The position numbers and the translations under genes were made by a program. Below the pieces are notes generated by a model. It was not told the DNA's origin and made no database searches. It saw only the letters and a list, made by a program, of their open reading frames with translations. Shown piece by piece: positions 25,039 through 32,180 of a stretch of 37,854 nucleotides of DNA. The stretch spans positions 1-37,854 of the forward strand of contig CAAFUR010000004.1 of NCBI GenBank assembly GCA_900766245.1, given 5' to 3'. Source of the stretch: Veillonellaceae bacterium (GTDB lineage: Bacteria; Bacillota; Negativicutes; Veillonellales; Veillonellaceae). How positions within the stretch are numbered: the first letter of the stretch is position 1; each line of letters begins with the position of its first letter.

Positions 25039-26265
25039 ATGCATAAATTATACGATTTCATGGAGGCTAGGGAGCGGCTTGCTACCATCGCCGTGAAAAC
25101 AAAACTAATTCATAGCTCTGTGTACTCCCAAGAAACAGGCAATGATGTATATATTAAACCGGAAAATTTACAGCGTACAGGGTCTTTCAAATTACGGGGC
25201 GCGTACAATAAAATTTCTAAACTAACAGAAGAAGAAAAGGCGTGCGGCGTTATCGCCGCCTCTGCCGGCAACCATGCACAAGGGGTAGCATTGGCAGCCC
25301 AACGCTTAGGCATTAAAGCAGTCATCGTCATGCCACGCCATACACCGCTCATCAAAGTAGAGGCCACACGCCAATACGGAGCCGAAGTAGTGCTCGCTGG
25401 CGAAGTCTATGATGAAGCCTATGAAAAGGCTTGTGAACTACAAGAAAAGCACGGTTATGTGTTTGTCCATCCTTTCGATGATGAAGATGTTATCGAAGGG
25501 CAAGGAACGATTGCCTTAGAAATTTTAGAAGAATTGCCAAATGCAGATATTATCTTAGTACCAATTGGTGGTGGCGGATTGATCTCCGGTGTGGCAGCAG
25601 CAGCGAAGCTGAAAAATCCACAAGTGAAGATCATCGGTGTAGAACCAGAAGGCGCAGCTAGTGCGAAAGCAGCGGTAGCAGAAGGAAAACCTGTGAATTT
25701 ACCATCTGTAAGTACCATTGCCGATGGGGCAGCTGTGAAATTAATTGGTACAAGAGACTTAGAATACATTCAAACCTATGTGGATGAAATCGTCACCGTA
25801 TCCGACTATGAACTGATGGAAGCCTTCCTGTTATTGGCGGAAAAACATAAAATCATCGGCGAAAATGCAGGGTTACTTTCAGTGGCAGGCTTGAAAAAAT
25901 TACGGGTACGAGGCAAAACAGTGGTTAGTATTTTGAGCGGTGGCAACATCGACGTATTGACCATTGCGTCCATGATTACGAAAGGTTTAGTCGTACGAGG
26001 CCGTATTTTCACATTTGCGGTGAATTTATCAGATAAACCAGGCCAATTAGTGGCAGTGTCTGAAATCTTAGCCGAACAAAATGCGAATGTTATCAAATTG
26101 GAACATAATCAGTTTAAAAACTTAGACCGATTCCATGAAGTGGAATTGGTGGTGACCGTAGAAACGAACGGAGAAGACCATATTAAGAAAATTACAGCTG
26201 CCATGGCGGATCGTGGATATACGATTCACCGTATCAGTTCTAATGAATTTAATGAACATGACTAA
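25039..26265 (+). CDS. ilvA: threonine ammonia-lyase (threonine dehydratase), short form with one ACT domain
   Basis: A 408-residue PLP enzyme that deaminates threonine to 2-ketobutyrate, the first step to isoleucine. The PLP lysine is in GSFKLRGAYNKI, the substrate loop is ASAGNHAQG, and the phosphate-binding glycine loop is PIGGGGLISG. The C-terminal 75 residues form one ACT-like domain (FAVNLSDKPGQLVAVSEILAE). The enzyme is shorter than the approximately 510-residue E. coli IlvA with two such domains and resembles the TdcB/C. glutamicum IlvA type. Position between ilvD and ilvB argues for a biosynthetic role. Confidence 0.93.
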   Translation: MHKLYDFMEARERLATIAVKTKLIHSSVYSQETGNDVYIKPENLQRTGSFKLRGAYNKISKLTEEEKACGVIAASAGNHAQGVALAAQRLGIKAVIVMPRHTPLIKVEATRQYGAEVVLAGEVYDEAYEKACELQEKHGYVFVHPFDDEDVIEGQGTIALEILEELPNADIILVPIGGGGLISGVAAAAKLKNPQVKIIGVEPEGAASAKAAVAEGKPVNLPSVSTIADGAAVKLIGTRDLEYIQTYVDEIVTVSDYELMEAFLLLAEKHKIIGENAGLLSVAGLKKLRVRGKTVVSILSGGNIDVLTIASMITKGLVVRGRIFTFAVNLSDKPGQLVAVSEILAEQNANVIKLEHNQFKNLDRFHEVELVVTVETNGEDHIKKITAAMADRGYTIHRISSNEFNEHD

Positions 26266-26297
26266 TGAATAGAATGGATATAGAAAGAGGATAAACT

Positions 26298-28019
26298 ATG
26301 AGTGAACAGAAGATGATTCGAGGAGCTCGCATACTCCTAGAAACATTGAAGCGCTTGGGAGTGACAGATATATTTGGCTATCCCGGCGGCGCCGTAATTC
26401 CTATATACAATGAAATTTATGATTTCGAGGGTATTAACCATTATTTAGCACGTCATGAACAAGGGGCGGCCCATGAAGCGGACGGCTATGCTCGTGCGTC
26501 TGGTAAATGTGGAGTGTGCTTAGCTACCTCTGGTCCAGGGGCGACGAACCTTGTGACAGGCATTATGACGGCGCATATGGATTCTATTCCTCTCTTGGCT
26601 ATTACAGGTCAGGTGTGCAGCCACTTGCTGGGAAAAGATGCGTTTCAAGAATCGGACATCGTGGGTATTACCATGCCGGTGACGAAAAATAACTACTTGG
26701 TGAAAGATATCCGAGACATGATACGCACTGTGAAAGAAGCGTACTACTTAGCGACTACCGGTCGACCAGGTCCTGTGCTGGTAGATATCACGCGAGATGC
26801 GCAATTAGATGTCATTTCCTATGAAGAATTTGAAGCTATTTTTAATGAACCAATTTCTATCGAAGGCTATGATCCGAATTACATTGGGCATCCAAAACAA
26901 ATCAAGAAAGCTATCGATCTATTAAAAGGTGCGAAACGACCGCTTATCATAGCAGGTCATGGGATACTATTATCGAATGCTACAGAAGAACTTTACAAAT
27001 TAGCTACTACATGCCAAGTTCCAGTAGTGAATACCTTATTGGGCTTAGGGTCCTTTCCAGGAGAACACCAATTATCGCTAGGTATGTTAGGCATGCATGG
27101 TACAGTGTATGCTAACTATGCTGTGAATGAAGCAGATGTAGTGTTAGCATTAGGGATTCGTTTCGACGATCGCATTGCAGGGGTACCGAAGGAGTTCTGC
27201 AAAGATGCTACGATCATCCATGTAGATATTGACCCAGCTGAAATTGGTAAAAATAAACTTATCGATATACCTATCGTTGGGGATTTGAAACATGTATTGA
27301 ATGAAATAAATCATGAGTTGACTCCACAAACACATGAAAGTTGGTTGGAACGCATCCGTGAATGGCGTGAAGAATATCCAATTCGAGTGAGACCTCATGA
27401 GGGAAATTCTTTATTACCACAAAAGGTCATTCAAGAAATCGACAATATCGTGAAAGGCAACGCTATCGTGGTCACAGACGTGGGACAACATCAAATGTGG
27501 ACGTCTCAATTTATTACTTTCTCCAAGCCGAATACGATCATCACATCCGGTGGTGCCGGTACGATGGGCTTTGGCTTGCCAGCGGCCATCGGTGCACAAG
27601 TGGCACAACCGGATAAAAAGGTAGTACTCATCACAGGTGATGGGGGCTTACAAATGAACAGCCAAGAATTGCTCTTATTGAAAGCCTACAATATCCCTGT
27701 GAAAGTGGTCATCATCAACAACGGTTTCTTGGGCATGGTTCGTCAATGGCAAGAGTTGTTTAATCAACGTCGCTATTCCTTCGTAGATTTAGAGGTGAAC
27801 CCAGACTTTGAAACCTTGGCAAAAGCCTATGGTGTACAAGGGGTAACATTGTCCACTATCGAAGAGTTACGCAGCCAATTGCGAGACCTAATCCTATCTG
27901 ACGAGCCAGTGGTGATTAACTGCGTGGTAGAACGAGAAGAAAATGTATTCCCAATGATTCCAGCCGGTTGCACGGCCAAAGATATGATGGGATTGAAAGG
28001 AGGCCCTGACAATGAGTAA
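26298..28019 (+). CDS. ilvB: acetolactate synthase, large catalytic subunit
   Basis: A 573-residue TPP enzyme that condenses pyruvate with pyruvate or 2-ketobutyrate. The catalytic Glu is in ARHEQGAAHEADGYARASG. The TPP-Mg motif runs from GDGGLQMNSQELLLL to NNGFLGMVRQWQ. The FAD-binding middle domain includes GIRFDDRIAG. The length is standard. It starts 32 bases after ilvA and overlaps ilvN by 8 bases, so the subunits are made together. Confidence 0.96.
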   Translation: MSEQKMIRGARILLETLKRLGVTDIFGYPGGAVIPIYNEIYDFEGINHYLARHEQGAAHEADGYARASGKCGVCLATSGPGATNLVTGIMTAHMDSIPLLAITGQVCSHLLGKDAFQESDIVGITMPVTKNNYLVKDIRDMIRTVKEAYYLATTGRPGPVLVDITRDAQLDVISYEEFEAIFNEPISIEGYDPNYIGHPKQIKKAIDLLKGAKRPLIIAGHGILLSNATEELYKLATTCQVPVVNTLLGLGSFPGEHQLSLGMLGMHGTVYANYAVNEADVVLALGIRFDDRIAGVPKEFCKDATIIHVDIDPAEIGKNKLIDIPIVGDLKHVLNEINHELTPQTHESWLERIREWREEYPIRVRPHEGNSLLPQKVIQEIDNIVKGNAIVVTDVGQHQMWTSQFITFSKPNTIITSGGAGTMGFGLPAAIGAQVAQPDKKVVLITGDGGLQMNSQELLLLKAYNIPVKVVIINNGFLGMVRQWQELFNQRRYSFVDLEVNPDFETLAKAYGVQGVTLSTIEELRSQLRDLILSDEPVVINCVVEREENVFPMIPAGCTAKDMMGLKGGPDNE

Positions 28020-28506
28020 AGTACAACAACACCAAGTGTTAGTGATTACAAAAAACAAACCAGGCATCGGGGCTAGAATCCTTTCATTGTTCAATCGTCG
28101 TGGCTATTCCGTGACCCAAATGACATCGGGCATTTCCATTCCAAAGGATCAAGCTCGGATTACCTTAACGGTGGAAACAGACGAAGTGCAATTGGACCAA
28201 ATCCAAAAACAAATCTACAAACTAGTGGATGCTATCAAAGTGAAAGTGTTCTCTCCAGAACAAGTGGTGCGCCGTGAATTGATGCTCATCAAGGTAAAAG
28301 CGGATGTGTCAGTACGACCACAAATCATCCAATTAGCAGATGTGTACCGTGGCAATGTACTCGACGTAGGACCTAGCTCTATCGTGATAGAAATTACAGG
28401 AGAAACACAGAAACTAGATGCTTTCATAGAAATTATGAAAGAATATGGCATTCTGGAAATTGCGAAAACAGGTTGCACCGCTATGAGCCGTGGAGAAAAA
28501 ATGTAA
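28012..28506 (+). CDS. ilvN: acetolactate synthase, small regulatory subunit
   Basis: A 164-residue subunit with an N-terminal ACT domain (VLVITKNKPGIGARILSLFNRRGYSVTQM) and the IlvN/IlvH C-terminal domain (RRELMLIKVKADVSVRPQII to EYGILEIAKTGCTAMSRGEK). It confers valine feedback on the large subunit. The ATG lies inside the end of ilvB, behind AAAGGAGG. Its stop codon overlaps the next start (TAATG). Confidence 0.95.
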   Translation: MSKVQQHQVLVITKNKPGIGARILSLFNRRGYSVTQMTSGISIPKDQARITLTVETDEVQLDQIQKQIYKLVDAIKVKVFSPEQVVRRELMLIKVKADVSVRPQIIQLADVYRGNVLDVGPSSIVIEITGETQKLDAFIEIMKEYGILEIAKTGCTAMSRGEKM

Positions 28507-29309
28507 TGGCTATACCAAAACAAGGTGAGTTGTTACATTACGAAGAAGTAACCTTCATCCGCAATGGAGAAGCGATTTTGCAAGGTGTAGATTGGCATGT
28601 GAAAACAGGGGAAAACTGGGCATTACTGGGCCTTAATGGAGCAGGCAAGTCCACCTTGCTAGGCATGATTATGGCCTACACCTGTGCCACCCGTGGTGAG
28701 GTGCGTGTCCTAGGGCATACCTTTGGACAATGCGTCTGGAAAGATGTGAAAGATCGTATTGGATTCGTCAGCTCTACCTTGGGGCAATTTGAACGTACCA
28801 TGCGAGACGAAACGGTGCGACAAATTTTGTTATCTGGAGCGCATGGCACTATTGGTGTGTATCGTGAAGTGACAGAGGAAGAAGAACAACGCTGTGATAT
28901 GGTCCTAGCAAGTATGGGATTACAACATTTACAACATCGCCACTTTGGGGTACTTTCCACAGGTGAGCAACGTCGTGTTTTAATCGGTCGTGCTTTGATG
29001 ACGAGTCCAGACTTGCTCATCTTAGACGAACCATGCAATGGGTTAGACGTACCGAGCCGAGAACAATTGCTCCGTCATCTCAATCGACGGGAGGAACAGG
29101 ACAGTCCTTGTCCGTTTATCTACGTGACGCACCAAATCGAGGAAATCCTTCCCACAGTGACCCATGTGGCACTATTGAAAGAAGGCAAAATCTTTCAATC
29201 GGGGGCGAAACGAGAGGTCATTACCGATGAGATTTTATCGGCGCTCTATGGTTTGTCTGTGAAAGTAACTTGGGTTCAAGATCGACCTTGGCTGCAAGTA
29301 CTTTCATAA
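28506..29309 (+). CDS. stand-alone ABC transporter ATP-binding protein in the ilv operon
   Basis: A 267-residue single ABC ATPase domain. Walker A is GLNGAGKST, the signature is LSTGEQRRVLIGRALM, Walker B is LLILDEPCNGLD, and the switch His is in YVTHQIEEI. The architecture and C-terminal region are like YlmA/ModF-type ATPases. No permease or binding protein is next to it. The start overlaps the ilvN stop by one base, so it is firmly part of the ilv transcript. An earlier ATG at 28473 is rejected as lying inside ilvN. Whether it energises a transporter made elsewhere or has a soluble role cannot be told. Confidence 0.85.
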   Translation: MAIPKQGELLHYEEVTFIRNGEAILQGVDWHVKTGENWALLGLNGAGKSTLLGMIMAYTCATRGEVRVLGHTFGQCVWKDVKDRIGFVSSTLGQFERTMRDETVRQILLSGAHGTIGVYREVTEEEEQRCDMVLASMGLQHLQHRHFGVLSTGEQRRVLIGRALMTSPDLLILDEPCNGLDVPSREQLLRHLNRREEQDSPCPFIYVTHQIEEILPTVTHVALLKEGKIFQSGAKREVITDEILSALYGLSVKVTWVQDRPWLQVLS

Positions 29310-29471
29310 AATGTTTTTATAGAGTGTACAAAGATATTTTTAATCATACCGATTTCTCATATTAAGTATGGTAAATCCGTAAGCCGAAAGGCTGAAAATT
29401 AGTTGAATTTCACTAGAAAATCTAGTAAATTATAAACATCATTATGTATTACAAAGTAGGAGGTTATCACA
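29310..29471 (+). promoter_or_regulatory. spacer between the ABC gene and ilvC with small hairpins
   Basis: This gap is much wider than the others in the operon. It contains AGCC-GAAA-GGCT (29382-29393, a tetraloop hairpin) and ACTAG-AAAAT-CTAGT (29410-29424). No T run follows either, so these may be processing or stability elements rather than terminators. ilvC starts behind AGGAGG. Confidence 0.45.
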
Positions 29472-30482
29472 ATGGCAGGTAACATTTTAGGCACACAAGT
29501 ATTTTATGATGCAGATTGCAATCTACAAGCATTAGTAGGTAAAAAAATTACAGTTCTTGGCTACGGTTCCCAAGGTCATGCGCATGCATTGAACTTGAAA
29601 GAAAGCGGCATGGACGTACAAATCGGTCTTCGTGAAGGTTCCAAATCCTGGAAAGAAGCAGAAGAAGCTGGTTTTGTAGTAAAAGAAACAGGCGAGGCTG
29701 TAAAAGGTGCAGACGTTGTGATGATCTTGATTCCAGATGAATTGCAAGCAGAAACATATGAAAAATCCATCGCTCCTAACCTTAAACAAGGTGCGTACTT
29801 GGCATTTGCTCATGGTTTCAACATTCATTTCGGTAAAATTAAACCATCTGCTGACGTAAACGTATTCATGGTAGCCCCTAAAGGACCTGGTCACTTAGTA
29901 CGTCGTACATTCCAAGAAGGTTCTGGCGTTCCTTGCTTGTACGCTGTATACGCAGATCCAAGCGGAGACACTAAAGAAGTGGCATTAGCATGGGCATCTG
30001 GTGTAGGCGGTGGCCGTTCCGGTATTTTGGAAACTGACTTCCGTCAAGAAACTGAAACTGACTTATTCGGTGAACAAGCAGTACTTTGCGGCGGCGTATG
30101 TGCGTTGATGCAAACTGGTTTCGAAGTATTGGTAGAAGCTGGCTACAATCCAGTTAACGCATACTTTGAATGTGTTCATGAAATGAAATTAATCATCGAC
30201 TTGATCTACGAAGGTGGTTTTGAAACAATGCGTAAATCCATCTCCAACACAGCTGAGTTCGGTGACTATATTACAGGACCAAAAGTAATCCCAGCATCTG
30301 CGAAAGAAGCTATGCGCGGTGTATTGAAAGATATCCAAGACGGCAAATTTGCTGATCAATTCCTTGGTGACTATGCAGCAGGTTACCCATACCTTAACGA
30401 ACAACGTAAACAATCTGCAGCACATCAAGTAGAAGAAGTAGGCGGCGAATTACGTAAATTGATGCCTTGGATCAAAAAATAG
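29472..30482 (+). CDS. ilvC: ketol-acid reductoisomerase, class I
   Basis: A 336-residue enzyme of the short class I type that reduces and rearranges acetolactate. The nucleotide-binding loop is GYGSQGHAHALNL; the Arg and Ser of GLREGSKSW suit NADPH. The metal site is in DLFGEQAVLCGG and ECVHEMKLIIDLIYEGG. ilvC completes the ilv set (D, A, B, N, C) in this cluster; leuABCD and ilvE are not in the window. Confidence 0.96.
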   Translation: MAGNILGTQVFYDADCNLQALVGKKITVLGYGSQGHAHALNLKESGMDVQIGLREGSKSWKEAEEAGFVVKETGEAVKGADVVMILIPDELQAETYEKSIAPNLKQGAYLAFAHGFNIHFGKIKPSADVNVFMVAPKGPGHLVRRTFQEGSGVPCLYAVYADPSGDTKEVALAWASGVGGGRSGILETDFRQETETDLFGEQAVLCGGVCALMQTGFEVLVEAGYNPVNAYFECVHEMKLIIDLIYEGGFETMRKSISNTAEFGDYITGPKVIPASAKEAMRGVLKDIQDGKFADQFLGDYAAGYPYLNEQRKQSAAHQVEEVGGELRKLMPWIKK

Positions 30483-30536
30483 AAAGTAAATAGCCTTCAT
30501 GTAAATCATGAAGTAGTATAAGGAAAGCACGCAACA

Positions 30537-30765
30537 CACTCCTTCACAAACGGTATTTCATAATGTATCGTCACTTGTGATGTTATTCAGTCTGTGGCGT
30601 TCGTAACTAAATAGGGCAAAGGGAAGAGCACGGCATACCCCTCACAAACGGTATTTCATAATGTTTGTTCGGGGCACACCGTGCTCTTTTTGTATTTGTA
30701 TGAGTTAGGTAGTAAGAGAACGCCACAAAGGCTACTACTCGTAACGGCATTCCTGAGGGGGAAGG
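30537..30765. repeat. structured intergenic repeat, copy A
   Basis: Downstream of ilvC lies a unit CTCACAAACGGTATTTCATAATG (about 30542-30564), then GTCACTTGTGAT, CAGTCTGTGGCGTTCGTAAC and AAATAG. The unit restarts at 30641. The hairpin AAGAGCACGG-CATACCCC (30624-30641) with GGGG-CACACCGTGCTCTT (30671-30688), mostly paired, is followed by TTTTTG and could terminate the ilv transcript. GAACGCCACAAAGGCT (30718-30733) is complementary to TGTGGCGTTC (30594-30603). No gene is seen. Confidence 0.75.
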
Positions 30766-30934
30766 GTACTTGTGGCGGTATCATTTGCAAACATGCGCTT
30801 TGCTTAGTTTGCTGATTATTATGGTATTAGGTTTATATAAACAATACGAATAGATTACGCTATAATAAAAAATGTAAGAGCCATTGGCGTGTTGTTAGGC
30901 TCATCTCTTCCTATTAAGGGAGGAGGTGATTTCT

Positions 30935-31012
30935 ATGAAAAATTTTAGAAAGTTATCTTTATTGATAAAGTTTTTGAAGTTGATTATAGATATTTATCGT
31001 TTCTTTCAATAG
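30935..31012 (+). CDS. 25-residue cationic amphipathic peptide
   Basis: The sequence reads MKNFRKLSLLIKFLKLIIDI, then YRFFQ. Lys/Arg residues alternate with Leu, Ile and Phe in a pattern that would make an amphipathic helix. GGGAGGAGGTGA is an exceptionally strong ribosome binding site eight bases before the ATG. A TATAAT lies about 70 bases upstream, and a hairpin (31023-31067) lies 10 bases after the stop. These signals support a real gene despite its size. Type I toxin, antimicrobial or membrane-acting peptide are the main options; no family is recognised. Confidence 0.55.
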   Translation: MKNFRKLSLLIKFLKLIIDIYRFFQ

Positions 31013-31022
31013 AAATGAAAAA

Positions 31023-31067
31023 GCCTAACGTAACAATAAGTATTAGCAGTACTTATACACGTTAGGC
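31023..31067 (-). terminator. hairpin downstream of the small peptide gene
   Basis: GCCTAACGT and ACGTTAGGC pair, with a second inner stem ATAAGTA/TACTTAT. On the minus strand it is followed by TTTTTC and so looks like the terminator of a convergent minus-strand RNA. On the plus strand CATTTCTT follows, a weaker signal. GTTAGGC in the mRNA leader (30894-30900) can pair with GCCTAAC of this hairpin. Confidence 0.65.
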
Positions 31068-31135
31068 CATTTCTTATTTGCAATTTCTAGAGATGAACCT
31101 AACGCCAGCTACACGTCGATGGCTCTTCTTTTGTT
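31030..31135 (-). ncRNA. possible convergent RNA opposite the small peptide gene
   Basis: The minus-strand promoter TTGTAT-18-TGATATAAT lies just right of the element (TATAAT near 31141-31146). A transcript would run through the right inverted-repeat arm to the hairpin 31067-31023, overlapping the 3' hairpin of the peptide mRNA. Because the repeat arms are inverted, its 5' end resembles the peptide mRNA leader rather than complementing it. Existence is inferred only from the promoter and terminator. Confidence 0.4.
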
Positions 31136-31179
31136 GTCTTAATTATATCACATGTTGTAGGTGCAATACAATCGGTATT

Positions 31180-31490
31180 TGTTTCGCTATGTGTCGTCAC
31201 TTGTGACGCTATGTAGCCTTGTGGCGTTCGTAACTAAATAGAAGCAGAGAGAAGAGCACGGCATACCCCTCACAAACGATATTTCATAATGTATCATCAC
31301 TTGTGATGCTATTCAGTCTGTGTTATTCGTAACTGAATAAGATAAAGGGAAGACCGTAACACACCCCTTCTCAAACTATACAGTGGTTATGTTTGTTCAG
31401 GGGTATGTTACGGTCTTCTTGTATTTGTGTAATTCGAGTAGTAATGGAACGCCACAAAGGCTGCTACTCGTAACGGCGTTCCTCAGGAGA
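31180..31490. repeat. structured intergenic repeat, copy B
   Basis: This stretch repeats copy A: GTCACTTGTGAC with TTGTGGCGTTCGTAAC (about 31189-31233), then a 40-base match to 30622-30662 at 31250-31291, then another ATCACTTGTGAT unit. Its large hairpin is a 20-bp stem with one mismatch: GAAGACCGTAACACACCCCT (31349-31368) with 31399-31418, followed by TTGTATTTG as in copy A. GGAACGCC (31446-31453) and GGCGTTCC (31475-31482) form another stem around ACAAAGGCTGCTACTCGTAA. No gene is seen. Confidence 0.75.
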
Positions 31491-31916
31491 AAGCAGGATC
31501 CAGCAATAATTCTTATCTCTAATTATACTATATAAATACACAGTTTTTTGAATGTAACATACAATATATTGTGTAAATTTTAATCGTATAAATTGATGAA
31601 GGATTTCAGCAAAATAGAAACATAATATCTAAATTCTTCTACAATAATATATACAATAATTTAATTATAAACATTTTGAATAAATAGTGTAAAATTGTTT
31701 GCTTGGGATGTAATAATACATATCTATTGATGCTTAATTTTATTTAGGAATAAAAATGCGAACTATTGCTTAGAAATTGGTAATTTATACATAAAATTAA
31801 AACTTAAATGAATTAACATGTAATAAATGAATAGTATATGAAGATAGTGGTAGATAGTAAGAATACTATTATTCTATAGATTACAGATAAATTGTGAAAG
31901 TTTTTTAAATTAGTTG
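31491..31916. other. AT-rich stretch without recognised features
   Basis: No ORF with a ribosome binding site, hairpin or repeat could be supported. It probably insulates the adhesin promoter from the repeats. Confidence 0.5.
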
Positions 31917-31945
31917 TTGATAATGTATACAAATTCATGTATAAT
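31917..31945 (+). promoter_or_regulatory. strong promoter of the adhesin gene
   Basis: TTGATA (31917-31922), a 17-base spacer and TATAAT (31940-31945), close to consensus. Transcription would start near 31952, giving a 5' UTR of about 229 bases. Confidence 0.8.
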
Positions 31946-31951
31946 GATATC

Positions 31952-32180
31952 GAAATAATTTGAACTAGATTTACACAATAGATTATTTGCTAGGTCTTGG
32001 CTAACAAGTATATGTAGTGTGTATGGTTCGTGTATAAATATTGCTTTCCACGAAAGAACCTTTAGGAAACTAAAGGTTTATTTTGATAGTAGAAGAATAC
32101 TGGGTGAGAAGAATATAAGTTATTCAATGTAGTCGATGTATAGGACTTAGTTTATAAGTAATGTTGTAAAGGAGATTTAT
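31952..32180 (+). promoter_or_regulatory. long 5' UTR of the adhesin mRNA with a tetraloop hairpin
   Basis: AACCTTTAG (32057-32065), loop GAAA and CTAAAGGTT (32070-32078) form a perfect 9-bp GNRA-type hairpin. AAAGGAGA (32168-32175) is the ribosome binding site. The length leaves room for post-transcriptional control, but no known riboswitch was recognised. Confidence 0.6.

Larger units (their letters stand above)
30861..31140. repeat. inverted-repeat element around a small peptide gene
   Basis: The left arm (30878-30908, GAGCCATTGGCGTGTTG, then TTAGGCTCATCTCT) and the right arm (31089-31125), read on the opposite strand, share GAGCCAT-G-CGTGT and TTAGG-TCATCTCT. Inside are TATAAT (30861-30866) for the plus strand, the peptide gene and a central hairpin. 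Just beyond the right arm the minus strand has TGATATAAT, 18 bases after TTGTAT. So the element has promoters facing inwards from both ends. Confidence 0.7.

Noticed and set aside
30537..31490. A CRISPR array
   Set aside because: The repeats are few, of unequal length, separated by unequal intervals and themselves folded; there are no cas genes in the window.
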